From: G965267425 sp965267425
GTDB lineage: Bacteria > Bacteroidota > Bacteroidia > Flavobacteriales_E > Vicingaceae
Assembly (NCBI GenBank): GCA_965267425.1
Contig: OZ253959.1
Location: 2,914,001-2,978,000, forward strand
Direction: 5' to 3'
DNA: 64,000 bases
Below are positions 16,763 to 23,175 of the stretch, piece after piece (the stretch's first letter is position 1; each line of letters starts with the position of its first letter). Made by a program: the position numbers and the translations under genes. The notes below the pieces were generated by a model, which was given only the letters and a program-made list of their open reading frames with translations, was not told the DNA's origin and did not search any database.

Positions 16763-17590
16763 TCACGGTAGTTTAATTCTTGCTACTGGATCATCCGATA
16801 ATTCAGTAATCAACTCGTCTATTTTTTCAATTTGAGTATAAAAATCAGTCGGTATTTGACCGTGAATTTTATCACACTTAGAACATTTAGGCCTTCTAAC
16901 GTCATTAGCATATTCAATTAATTCATTGACCAAGGGGTAAAAAATTTTATAATCAAATTCATTTCGAAGAGGGAGTAAGTGAAGTTGCTTGTCATTAGCA
17001 GTAAAATTTGTTGATTTAATTTTTTGAAGTGTCTGCCAAATCATATGCAAAATGCCCATTAATTCATCTGATTTCTCAACGCTCATATATATCTCACTTT
17101 CTGATTTATGCAAGTATACATCAGGAAAAAATCGAATCAAGTCCGTCAGAATCAATTTAACTGCGTCACTTCCTTTTAAAATTAGATAATTCTTATCTTC
17201 CCTATGTGCCTGTTCAAATGTTCCATAACTCCTAAGATCTTCTTTTCTTGTTAGATTTTCGATTTGTCTTATGATATAATTAATGTGACTATCTATTATT
17301 TCCAATTCACGTTGATAATTTGAATGTTGTTTTTGTTCCTCAATTTGCCCTTGAATAATTTCATTCGCCTTTACCTGCGCCAATAATGCGAAATAGACTA
17401 AAATAGCTCCTAGAAAATTTACTATTGGAGCTGTTATTCCTCCAATAGTATCTCCGATTTGCCCTGAGTGCAAAAATCCAGGAAGCCATGTTTCTCTTGT
17501 TAAAAAGTATGGCGCTACAAGCATTAATACTCCTCCCAAAATAATGCCCCAAAGAGCTTTATTCTTGAGTTTTTTAGTAGATGAATACAT
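16763..17590 (-). CDS. AbiC-like membrane protein, transposon passenger
   Basis: 275 residues. Two N-terminal membrane helices (about 12-30 and 56-75) separated by GQIGDTIGGITAPIVNFLGA, then Q-rich coiled coil (QVKANEIIQGQIEEQKQ) and a helical cytoplasmic domain. The helix - G-x-x-G-D-x-x-G-G - helix - QxxA...Q arrangement is that of putative phage abortive infection proteins of the AbiC type (PF16872-like). A C-terminal C-x2-C (RPKCSKCDKIHG) may bind metal. The family call is by pattern and needs a profile search. The ATG at 17590 is only 5 nt after a hairpin-U9 element. Confidence 0.6.
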   Translation of the reverse strand: MYSSTKKLKNKALWGIILGGVLMLVAPYFLTRETWLPGFLHSGQIGDTIGGITAPIVNFLGAILVYFALLAQVKANEIIQGQIEEQKQHSNYQRELEIIDSHINYIIRQIENLTRKEDLRSYGTFEQAHREDKNYLILKGSDAVKLILTDLIRFFPDVYLHKSESEIYMSVEKSDELMGILHMIWQTLQKIKSTNFTANDKQLHLLPLRNEFDYKIFYPLVNELIEYANDVRRPKCSKCDKIHGQIPTDFYTQIEKIDELITELSDDPVARIKLP

Positions 17591-17595
17591 AATGT

Positions 17596-17628
17596 AAAAA
17601 AAAAGACATAACCAACACGGCTATGTCT
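17596..17628 (-). terminator. Hairpin with nine U directly before the AbiC-like start codon
   Basis: On the minus strand AGACATA/TATGTCT (17628-17622 with 17610-17604) with an 11-nt loop, then nine U (17604-17596), then five bases and AUG. Terminator-like geometry in a leader; may block read-through or attenuate. Confidence 0.7.
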
Positions 17629-17716
17629 AGTCCTTAAATTTAATAAAAAGATATTCAACCTAATTTACTATATTAGATTTTCCTACCAGTAGATTATAGC
17701 CAATTATATTATTAGT

Positions 17717-17736
17717 CATTCTTCATCTAAAGAATG
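17717..17736. promoter_or_regulatory. Inverted repeat before the PUA/EVE-like gene
   Basis: CATTCTT-catcta-AAGAATG, perfect 7-bp arms, 19 bp before ATG 17756, with no U-tract. Could be an operator or an mRNA hairpin. Confidence 0.35.
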
Positions 17737-17755
17737 GAGATTAAACTTTTCATCA

Positions 17756-18781
17756 ATGAAAGACAGTATTGAATCTAGTGTTGAAGAGATTAGAATTGTT
17801 CCTCCTTCAAGACAATATTGGCTTGTCAGAACCTACTCGGGGATCACATTTAATGATTATTACGAAAAAGGTTATGTCGGAATTGGATATAATAGTATTC
17901 CAATAGACAGGATCAAGATTGCAAACAAAGATGATGTTTCTAAAAACTCATTAAAATTAAGCTTTCAACAGAACTATAATTCATCCATTAAAGAAAGTAC
18001 CAGATGGTCGAATCAACTTATTTCCTTTTATCATGATATTAAAATAGGCGATTATGTTGTTATACCTGATGAGAACAGTGATTGGCTAGCAATTGGAGAA
18101 GTTACTTCAAAGGTCATACAAGTAATTGATGAAAGAACATTTCGATTCAAAGATAAGAATGAACCTTTCCCGGCTAAGCGGAGAAAAGTAAAATGGCTAT
18201 CTGTAATGAATAGACATGAATATAACTACCAACTTGGTGGAATGGTTTTTATAAGACAGCCGATTACGAATGTGAATGAATTTCAAAATGTATTTGAATC
18301 ACATGTATCAAGTCTATTTATAGTAGGAAACAAAGCTAATTTAAGCATACAAATAAATCGAGAGCAGGAAATTAATGCCTTCGATTTTAGAGATTTTCTT
18401 GATAGTATGATTTATTTGTATGAAGAACTTTGTATTGAAAATGACGAGCCGGTAAACAGAGAATTATATCTAAAAATAAAAGTACAATCACTTGGGGAGG
18501 TTCTCTTAACTGGAGCGGCAATTATTGCAGTATTAGGATTGGCTACAATGTTCGCTTTGTCAGATGATCCGTCCATTGATATTTCTTATGGGAAATTTAG
18601 ATTTAAGGCATCATCCAAGGGGTTTTTAAAATCATATGATAAATTTCTAAATTCTAAGCAGAAAAGACTTAAAACATTTGAGAAAATGGCCGAATTAAAG
18701 CATAAATTAGAGGCTGAGAGGAAGAAAAATAAAGATTTAAAAGAGGCTTCTAAACAACTTAAAGAAGCGTCTAAAAAATAG
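17756..18781 (+). CDS. PUA/EVE-like domain membrane protein, transposon passenger
   Basis: 341 residues. Residues about 18-185 look like the PUA/EVE-like module found at the N-terminus of some modification-dependent restriction enzymes: YWLVRTYSG ... GYVGIGYN ... F..DIKIGDYVVIPDENSDWLAIGEV ... KRRKVKWL. Residues about 195-245 are a second alpha/beta segment (LSIQINREQEINAFDFRDFLDSMIYLYEEL), then one membrane helix (LLTGAAIIAVLGLATMFAL) and a basic coiled coil with a direct repeat KEASK at the C-terminus. EVE/PUA domains recognise modified bases; a membrane-tethered version suggests a sensor linked to an envelope response. Function is inference. It may pair with the AbiC-like gene, which is divergent. 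Confidence 0.6.
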   Translation: MKDSIESSVEEIRIVPPSRQYWLVRTYSGITFNDYYEKGYVGIGYNSIPIDRIKIANKDDVSKNSLKLSFQQNYNSSIKESTRWSNQLISFYHDIKIGDYVVIPDENSDWLAIGEVTSKVIQVIDERTFRFKDKNEPFPAKRRKVKWLSVMNRHEYNYQLGGMVFIRQPITNVNEFQNVFESHVSSLFIVGNKANLSIQINREQEINAFDFRDFLDSMIYLYEELCIENDEPVNRELYLKIKVQSLGEVLLTGAAIIAVLGLATMFALSDDPSIDISYGKFRFKASSKGFLKSYDKFLNSKQKRLKTFEKMAELKHKLEAERKKNKDLKEASKQLKEASKK

Positions 18782-18949
18782 AATGGAAAATATGAGCGAA
18801 ATTACTAGCAGTGAAATGGCTAGCTTATTTTCAGAAATTCTATTGTCTAATCCTAAAAGAATATATGCGCATACGTAAAGGGGCGCATAGAAAACAAAAA
18901 GCTCAACAGAAACTACGGCAAGACAATAGACAATAAACTTCCAATTCAT
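18737..18949 (-). CDS. Possible 70-aa two-TM peptide
   Basis: ATG 18949 forms an ATGA overlap with the stop of the ORF at 18946-19140, which is mild support for a real gene. Two hydrophobic helices (IVYCLAVVSVELFVFYAPLYV and LAISLLVISLIFSILFF). Caution: its 3' end is antisense to the Lys-rich tail of the PUA/EVE-like gene, which by itself produces Phe/Leu-rich reading. Confidence 0.3.
   Translation of the reverse strand: MNWKFIVYCLAVVSVELFVFYAPLYVCAYILLGLDNRISENKLAISLLVISLIFSILFFRRFFKLFRSLF
18783..18878 (+). CDS. Possible 31-aa ORF after the PUA/EVE-like gene
   Basis: ATG one base after the preceding stop; peptide begins MENMSEITSSEMASLF and ends YAHT. Composition is ordinary, but 31 codons are weak evidence. 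A TATGCGC/GCGCATA hairpin (18864-18889) overlaps its end. Confidence 0.25.
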   Translation: MENMSEITSSEMASLFSEILLSNPKRIYAHT

Positions 18950-19140
18950 TGTAAAAATGGCATTTTTTGCATATATTTATACTCGCCAAAGTAAAATGCA
19001 AAAAAGCCCAAAAATACAATAAATAGTATACCAAATATACGTAAAATACCAATATAACTTATATAGAGGAGGTCAGTCGGCCTCCTTTTTTTTACCGACC
19101 TTTTTGTCTGATTTAACCCTTTTCTTATCAGTCTTCCCAA
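18946..19140 (-). CDS. Possible 64-aa basic one-TM peptide
   Basis: Reads from TTG 19140 inside the 37-aa ORF in another frame: a basic N-terminus (KRSVKKRRP) and one hydrophobic helix (IFGILFIVFLGFFAFYF). Non-ATG start and overlap with both the plus terminator and the 37-aa ORF make it doubtful; the ATGA link to 18949 is the only support. Confidence 0.2.
   Translation of the reverse strand: MGRLIRKGLNQTKRSVKKRRPTDLLYISYIGILRIFGILFIVFLGFFAFYFGEYKYMQKMPFLQ
19067..19093 (+). terminator. Plus-strand terminator between cargo and transposase
   Basis: AGGAGG/CCTCCT stem (19067-19072 with 19081-19086), 8-nt loop, then eight T (19086-19093). It would stop plus-strand transcripts from the PUA/EVE-like gene before they run antisense into the transposase. 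Confidence 0.8.
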
Positions 19141-19186
19141 ACATCTTCTTTATAGCTTCTTCAACCGTCAGTTCCTTTTTCTTCAT
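19073..19186 (-). CDS. 37-aa basic ORF coupled to the transposase
   Basis: ATG 19186 overlaps the transposase TGA (ATGA). The peptide begins MKKKELTVEEAIKKMFGK, and about one third of it is Lys/Arg. The length and lysine-rich tail suggest a nucleic-acid-binding or transposase-accessory peptide. No family recognised. Confidence 0.5.
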   Translation of the reverse strand: MKKKELTVEEAIKKMFGKTDKKRVKSDKKVGKKKEAD

Positions 19187-20043
19187 AAAGCTAAGTTAAG
19201 TAAATACTCAATCTTCTCCTTCGAACTCATGTTCCGAACATTGTATCGAAATGCGAACTCATTACAATAGTTCTGCATGTACTTTCGGGACACCTGATGA
19301 TAGATGCCATTGATTCCCCTTTTTAAATGCCCCCAGAAGCCCTCTAAGCTATTAGTATGGTACTTCCCATTGACATATTCGTAGGCTGAATGATTGAGGA
19401 CTGCATGGCGGTATTTCTCTCTTAGTTTGTTAGCTCCTTTATGGAACTCATCGGTAATAAGCGTACTGTTCTCTTTAACGGTGTTTAATATTGTTTTGAC
19501 TGTATGGATATGGCGAACTGATTTGATGACCTTAACGGTTAAGTTACCACCTCTCTCAAGCATTCCTATGATGGGAACTTTGTCGGGGTACAACCTTCCT
19601 TTTGAATACTTCACTCTGTTCTTTACATGCCTGTTCTTATTCTTTCCTCCGATGAACGCCTCATCTACTTCAACCATCTTTTCGTCACCTCCTACTTTTT
19701 CCACTTCCAAGAAGGATCGAATCTTATGCAACATCCGCCACGCAGTTAATTGAGTTACCCCTAATTGGTCTGCCAGGGAGTAGCTAGAAACTCCTTTCTT
19801 ATGTTGTACAAACAAGGTAATGGCAAAGAGCCACTTTTTGAGGGGTACTTTTGACCCATGAAGAAAACTGAGAGTTTTGACGTTAAAATACTTCTTTGTT
19901 GAGTTACAATAGTACTTTCCTTTGATAACTGAAACTTTGGAATCAGGGTCAAAAGGCGATGTGACCTTTTCGGGCCATCGTTGTTTCTCAAAATATTTTA
20001 TACAATCTTTTTCACTCATTGAGCTAAGTTCAATTAAATTCAT
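19183..20043 (-). CDS. IS1595/ISXO2-type DDE transposase
   Basis: 286 residues. HTH region about 85-115 (GVSSYSLADQLGVTQLTAWRMLHKI), catalytic residues EVDEAFIGG (about 125), LITDE (about 196) and the IS1595-type third motif HTNSLEGFWGHLKRGI (about 229-244), followed by YNVR. Size is normal for the family. The N-terminal zinc-ribbon is degenerate: only one Cys (KYYCNSTKKYFNV) remains where members usually have paired CxxC, though the FNVKTLSFLHGSKVPLKKW segment is kept. It is the likely mover of the 5.8-kb element; its own gene is complete. Confidence 0.93.
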   Translation of the reverse strand: MNLIELSSMSEKDCIKYFEKQRWPEKVTSPFDPDSKVSVIKGKYYCNSTKKYFNVKTLSFLHGSKVPLKKWLFAITLFVQHKKGVSSYSLADQLGVTQLTAWRMLHKIRSFLEVEKVGGDEKMVEVDEAFIGGKNKNRHVKNRVKYSKGRLYPDKVPIIGMLERGGNLTVKVIKSVRHIHTVKTILNTVKENSTLITDEFHKGANKLREKYRHAVLNHSAYEYVNGKYHTNSLEGFWGHLKRGINGIYHQVSRKYMQNYCNEFAFRYNVRNMSSKEKIEYLLNLAL

Positions 20044-20064
20044 TACGTGGCGGCTATGGGTAAA

Positions 20065-20472
20065 TTAAAAGTTCTTGAAAAGATCCTCGAAGTTGTTTCT
20101 CCTTTCAATGTTTTGTTCTCTTGTTCTTTGTTTTAAAAGTTCTTCCGAAAGACTCGGCTTATCTTTGTTGACCTCTAATTCAGGATGAAGTTTTTTAAGT
20201 ATCTCATTTATGTTTGAAAATTCATTTGCTGCAGCAGTTCCAATTAAATTGACAGCATCGGCATAATCCTGAAGTCTTTGGTCATAAAATGTTTTCATGG
20301 CCTTAATTCTTTTCTTTAACCTCCAATACAAATAGTAAACTACCGATAAAACGCTAACGGTAAGAATGGTTGTGGCCCAATATGTATCTACCTCAAACAT
20401 TTTATCAGAGGCTAAAATTTGTTGAATAATTACGGGAATAAGCGTGAATCCTAACGTTTTTAGATCTTTCAT
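20065..20472 (-). CDS. Two-TM coiled-coil protein, transposon passenger
   Basis: 135 residues. Two hydrophobic segments (GFTLIPVIIQQILA and YWATTILTVSVLSVVYYLYW) then a basic linker and long charged helix (KKRIKAMKTFYDQRLQDYADAV; ...EELLKQRTREQNIERRNNFEDLF). No family recognised. It lies 21 bp upstream of the transposase and probably shares its transcript. Its start codon is inside a hairpin arm and a terminator-like hairpin precedes it, so expression from outside transcription would be damped. Confidence 0.65.
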   Translation of the reverse strand: MKDLKTLGFTLIPVIIQQILASDKMFEVDTYWATTILTVSVLSVVYYLYWRLKKRIKAMKTFYDQRLQDYADAVNLIGTAAANEFSNINEILKKLHPELEVNKDKPSLSEELLKQRTREQNIERRNNFEDLFKNF

Positions 20473-20489
20473 AGTAGTTTTTTACTATG
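20470..20489 (-). promoter_or_regulatory. Hairpin sequestering the start codon of the 20472 gene
   Basis: CATAGTA-6 nt-TACTATG is a perfect 7-bp stem (20489-20483 with 20476-20470) whose downstream arm contains the AUG (20472-20470). It would hide the initiation site in long read-through transcripts. Confidence 0.55.
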
Positions 20490-20494
20490 AATTT

Positions 20495-20530
20495 AAAAAA
20501 GATCCCCTCAGTGACTAAATTGAAGGGATC
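20495..20530 (-). terminator. Terminator-like hairpin near the right end of the transposon
   Basis: 10-bp stem (20530-20521 with 20510-20501, one G-U) with a 10-nt loop, followed by six U (20500-20495) on the minus strand, 23 nt before the AUG at 20472. Likely stops transcripts entering from the right flank. A perfect 10-bp palindrome ACACCGGTGT (20537-20546) lies just upstream. Confidence 0.75.
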
Positions 20531-20662
20531 TGGGTCACACCGGTGTATTAGATCAATAATGTCTATGAAAGGACTAATTAAAGATTTTGTCCATGTACAG
20601 GAGTAATGACTTCCTGAAGCATTTAGAACAAATATGTCTTTATTAACTTTCATTCAGCCAAG

Positions 20663-20686
20663 TACGTAAATAAATAAGTTAATTCC
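20663..20686 (-). repeat. Right terminal inverted repeat (with ATTTAATA duplication at 20687-20694)
   Basis: Reads GGAATTAACT... to ATTTACGTA on the minus strand, matching the left end at 21 of 24 bases. The second copy of the 8-bp duplication follows directly. Confidence 0.92.
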
Positions 20687-20694
20687 ATTTAATA

Positions 20695-21173
20695 TGGACT
20701 ATTACGTTTTCGCTGGAATAGGTGGAAATTGGTTTAATCCTCAAGGACGATACAAAGGTGAATGGCACAACCTTCAACCCCTGGGAACAGAAGGGCAAGG
20801 ATTGGAAGGTTCAGAAAAAGATTTCTACAGCAGAACAGCCATTGTTACACCCTTTGGAATAGGTATGCAAAAAAGACTCAATAGACAACTTTCCTTAAAT
20901 GTAGAAATTGGATATCGATTTACTTCTTCCGACTACATGGATGATGTCAGTGGATATTATTACGAACAGGACAAGATTTTTGAAGAACGAGGTGAAGTAG
21001 CCGGATACTTTGCCAACCCGTCAGAATCCTTTATAGATGTTACTTACAACCAAGATGGTAGTGTTTCTGAATATCAACAAAGAGGAAATCCCAATAACAA
21101 GGATAGTTATGGATTTTTAACAGTGTCAATAGCATTCAAACTTCGGAAGCGGTCGCCAATCAGAAGGTTCTGA
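20695..21173 (+). pseudogene. 3' part of the split DUF6089-like outer-membrane barrel gene
   Basis: Codons 152-310 of the gene begun at 14470. Barrel features: YYVFAGIGGNWFNP, IGMQKRLNRQLSLNVEIGYRFTSSDYMDDVSG, and a near-terminal SYGFLTVSIAFKL strand. The ATG at 20694 is created by codon M152 and by the duplicated base and is not a natural start. There is no signal peptide, so even if translated it would not be exported. Confidence 0.88.
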
Positions 21174-21213
21174 TCTACTACTTAAAGAAGATGATAAATT
21201 TCATCTAATTCTC

Positions 21214-21257
21214 TATCTTTGCTAACTAAATTAGCTTAGCCAAATTAATTAGCAAAG
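21214..21257 (+). promoter_or_regulatory. Promoter and operator of the XRE/S24-like regulator
   Basis: TATCTTTG (21214-21221) is a full TAnnTTTG box. A 9-bp perfect inverted repeat CTTTGCTAA ... TTAGCAAAG (21217-21225 and 21249-21257) overlaps it and ends at the base before the ATG. An inner TTAGCTTAGCCAA adds further partial symmetry. Autorepression is the simplest reading. Confidence 0.65.
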
Positions 21258-22034
21258 ATGTCTCATTTTGGGAAGAACATTAGAAAAATTCGAAAGGTAC
21301 AGAAGCTCAGTCAAGCTGGATTGGCAGAACTTTTTGGACTTACCAGAGCAAGCATAGGCGCATATGAAGAAGGAAGGGCAGAGCCTAAAATAGACACCAT
21401 TCTGGAAATTGCCAATCACTTTAACCTTACGTTGGACGACATAATTGGCAAGGAATTAACCGTAAATGATCTGTATCAATTCGATATTTTCAAAGGGGAC
21501 CATATTCATCCCGCCATTCGGAAAAATGAAAATCTCTCAATCAGCCAAAAGAAAATAAAGATGATAACAGAAGATCAATTGTTTGATGATTTTATATCAC
21601 AAAACAATTGGCCTGATAACGTAAGTTCTTCTGAATTCGAAATGCCAACAAACTTATTTAGTGGTTCATATTTGGTAGAAATAGGCAAATTTATTTCAGG
21701 TAAAATACCCTTATTATCAATAAACGAATGGCTTTCATTTGATGTTATCGAAAAAACCGAACTGACAAAAGACCAATTACTCAATAAAGAAGTGATTGCG
21801 TTGAAAGAAAGCAGCTGGCACGTTGGAACTGTCTCTGATATTTCTACTTCGTCCATTGTCATAACCGAGCAAGAGAATCAATCCAATACCATTCCAATTC
21901 AAATTGACGATGTAAAGCTTTTGCTCCTTGTTCATTCCATCATCAACATCAATACATTATCTCAAAGATCCATTCTCGCAAGAATGACCAGCGTAGAAAA
22001 CCAGATTCTGGAATTAAAAAAGCAATTGAAGTAG
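21258..22034 (+). CDS. XRE-family regulator with S24-like C-terminal domain
   Basis: 258 residues. The N-terminal HTH is IRKIRKVQKLSQAGLAELFG, then LTRASIGAYEEGRAEPKI. Residues about 125-230 have the layout of LexA/C1-type S24 domains (SGSYLVEI ... LLNKEVIALKES-SWHVGTV), but I see no clear Ser/Lys dyad, so self-cleavage is doubtful. A C-terminal helix (VENQILELKKQLK) may dimerise. This type is common in Bacteroidota outside phages. Overlapping operator upstream suggests autoregulation. Confidence 0.85.
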   Translation: MSHFGKNIRKIRKVQKLSQAGLAELFGLTRASIGAYEEGRAEPKIDTILEIANHFNLTLDDIIGKELTVNDLYQFDIFKGDHIHPAIRKNENLSISQKKIKMITEDQLFDDFISQNNWPDNVSSSEFEMPTNLFSGSYLVEIGKFISGKIPLLSINEWLSFDVIEKTELTKDQLLNKEVIALKESSWHVGTVSDISTSSIVITEQENQSNTIPIQIDDVKLLLLVHSIININTLSQRSILARMTSVENQILELKKQLK

Positions 22035-22042
22035 TGGCTAGG

Positions 22043-22264
22043 TCAGAAATGAACCTTGCTATGCAACTTTTTGTTACCCACGATTGAATAGATTCCCAAC
22101 AATACGCCTGCCGTAAATAAAAAATACCAACCCTGATCTACCGGTACACAAGGGGGTGGCCAACAAGAAGGTCCTGAACCACCTGGTGGAGGCGGCTGAG
22201 AAAAGCCTAGGTTGAATAGCACAAGGCATACCAACGTTAAGGCGTATTTCAATCTATTCATCAT
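22043..22264 (-). CDS. Short PID-CTERM-like sorted protein
   Basis: 73 residues from ATG 22264 (ATG 22261 also possible). Signal peptide (MNRLKYALTLVCLVLFNLGFSQ), a short Pro/Gly/Cys linker (PPPPGGSGPSCWPPPCVPVD) and a C-terminal hydrophobic helix ending in basic residues (WYFLFTAGVLLGIYSIVGNKK). The P-V-D-x-G then helix resembles the PID-CTERM sorting signal of Bacteroidota (P-I-D-G-G). With almost nothing between the signals, it may serve mainly as a sorting substrate or small envelope peptide. Confidence 0.65.
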   Translation of the reverse strand: MMNRLKYALTLVCLVLFNLGFSQPPPPGGSGPSCWPPPCVPVDQGWYFLFTAGVLLGIYSIVGNKKLHSKVHF

Positions 22265-22401
22265 TCCGAAACAATTTATCTTCATCCAATTTACCTCAAA
22301 CATATGTTCGGGTTAGTAGTAGGTGTCACCATTAAAACAAAAGTTACACCGTATGTAAAAAAAAGGGAACTACGGACTATTTAGAATCGAAACATTGCAT
22401 G

Positions 22402-23175
22402 CTACAGGCTCAAGAGCACGGATTCCATTCTCCACTTTTGAATTACCTCATCATCACAATTAACTTGAGGTTTGCTGTTTTGTCTCAATAATTCACGAGT
22501 AGATAAAAATGTACCTGATTCCAACGTAAACTCATATAGTCCCCCTAACTCAAGTCCTGTCAAGGGATTTGAAATCAAACTTCCGGACAAAACAATTTCA
22601 GGCAATACAATGAATTGATCTCCAATCAACTGCCATTCGGCCAATTCGTTGATTCCATTTTCGTCATTAATGATCACTGTACCATCTAGAAAAAATTCCA
22701 TCGTAAATTGAATACTTTCCGTAATTCTACTGTATAAACTATCCACATGATCTGTCTGGCAATCGGTTACTATTTCTGAAGCATAAAATATTCGCCACTT
22801 ACCAATGAATTGACTCAAAATTTCTTGTTGTGCTTTTGTATATTCATTCAACAACTTGTCGTAATCACTCTCTGTGATGCGAATAGGAATGCTGTTACTG
22901 CTAAATTCATTTCCTCGTTTGCTATAGGCAAATAGTTTTACAGTGTATGTTCCCGGTTGCGCATAAATATGAGTTGGTTCTTCAGCCAATGACCAATTTC
23001 CATCTCCAAAATCCCACCGATAATCATATGCATTTAAAGAGTAGTTTTCAAAAGATACCAACTCACCCGTTTCAGCTGTAGATTTGTCCGCTCCAATAAC
23101 AACATGCGGCTCTCGAGAACAACTGTTCATCAAAATTGAAAGTACAACTATCAAACTAAATCTTAGCATGCTCAT
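22402..23175 (-). CDS. PKD-domain lipoprotein
   Basis: 257 residues from ATG 23175, which forms an ATGA overlap with the upstream gene stop. Lipobox region SILMNSC (Cys about 20). Residues 25-100 are a PKD domain: ETGELVSFENYSLNAYDYRW, DFGDGNWS, HIYAQPGTYTVKL. The C-terminal half (IGKWRIFYASEIVTDC..., GTVIINDENGINE) resembles lipocalin-like domains of Bacteroidota that end in a conserved W-K/R strand. Surface or periplasmic; ligand unknown. Second gene of a two-gene operon with the barrel 23172-24179. Confidence 0.85.
   Translation of the reverse strand: MSMLRFSLIVVLSILMNSCSREPHVVIGADKSTAETGELVSFENYSLNAYDYRWDFGDGNWSLAEEPTHIYAQPGTYTVKLFAYSKRGNEFSSNSIPIRITESDYDKLLNEYTKAQQEILSQFIGKWRIFYASEIVTDCQTDHVDSLYSRITESIQFTMEFFLDGTVIINDENGINELAEWQLIGDQFIVLPEIVLSGSLISNPLTGLELGGLYEFTLESGTFLSTRELLRQNSKPQVNCDDEVIQKWRMESVLLSL

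Larger units (their letters stand above)
14924..20686. mobile_element. IS1595-type transposon with passenger genes, 5,763 bp
   Basis: Bounded by 24-bp imperfect inverted repeats (14924-14947 and 20663-20686), both starting GG and sharing the inner 13 bases ATTTATTTACGTA plus TAACT-like positions. Flanked by a perfect 8-bp AT-rich direct repeat ATTTAATA (14916-14923 and 20687-20694), the target-site length known for the IS1595 family. It encodes an ISXO2/IS1595-type DDE transposase near the right end and about ten other ORFs. Insertion split a barrel gene, and precise removal restores its frame. The intact frame on both sides and near-identical ends suggest a recent event. Confidence 0.93.

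Noticed and set aside
19394..19753. 119-aa plus ORF antisense to the transposase
   Set aside because: Codon pattern is a shadow of the well-supported transposase; Ser/Pro/Phe-rich product.
20405..20653. 82-aa minus ORF at the right end of the transposon
   Set aside because: It runs straight through the 20495-20530 terminator and the start-codon hairpin of the 20472 gene and has no recognisable protein features; the region reads better as a structured leader.
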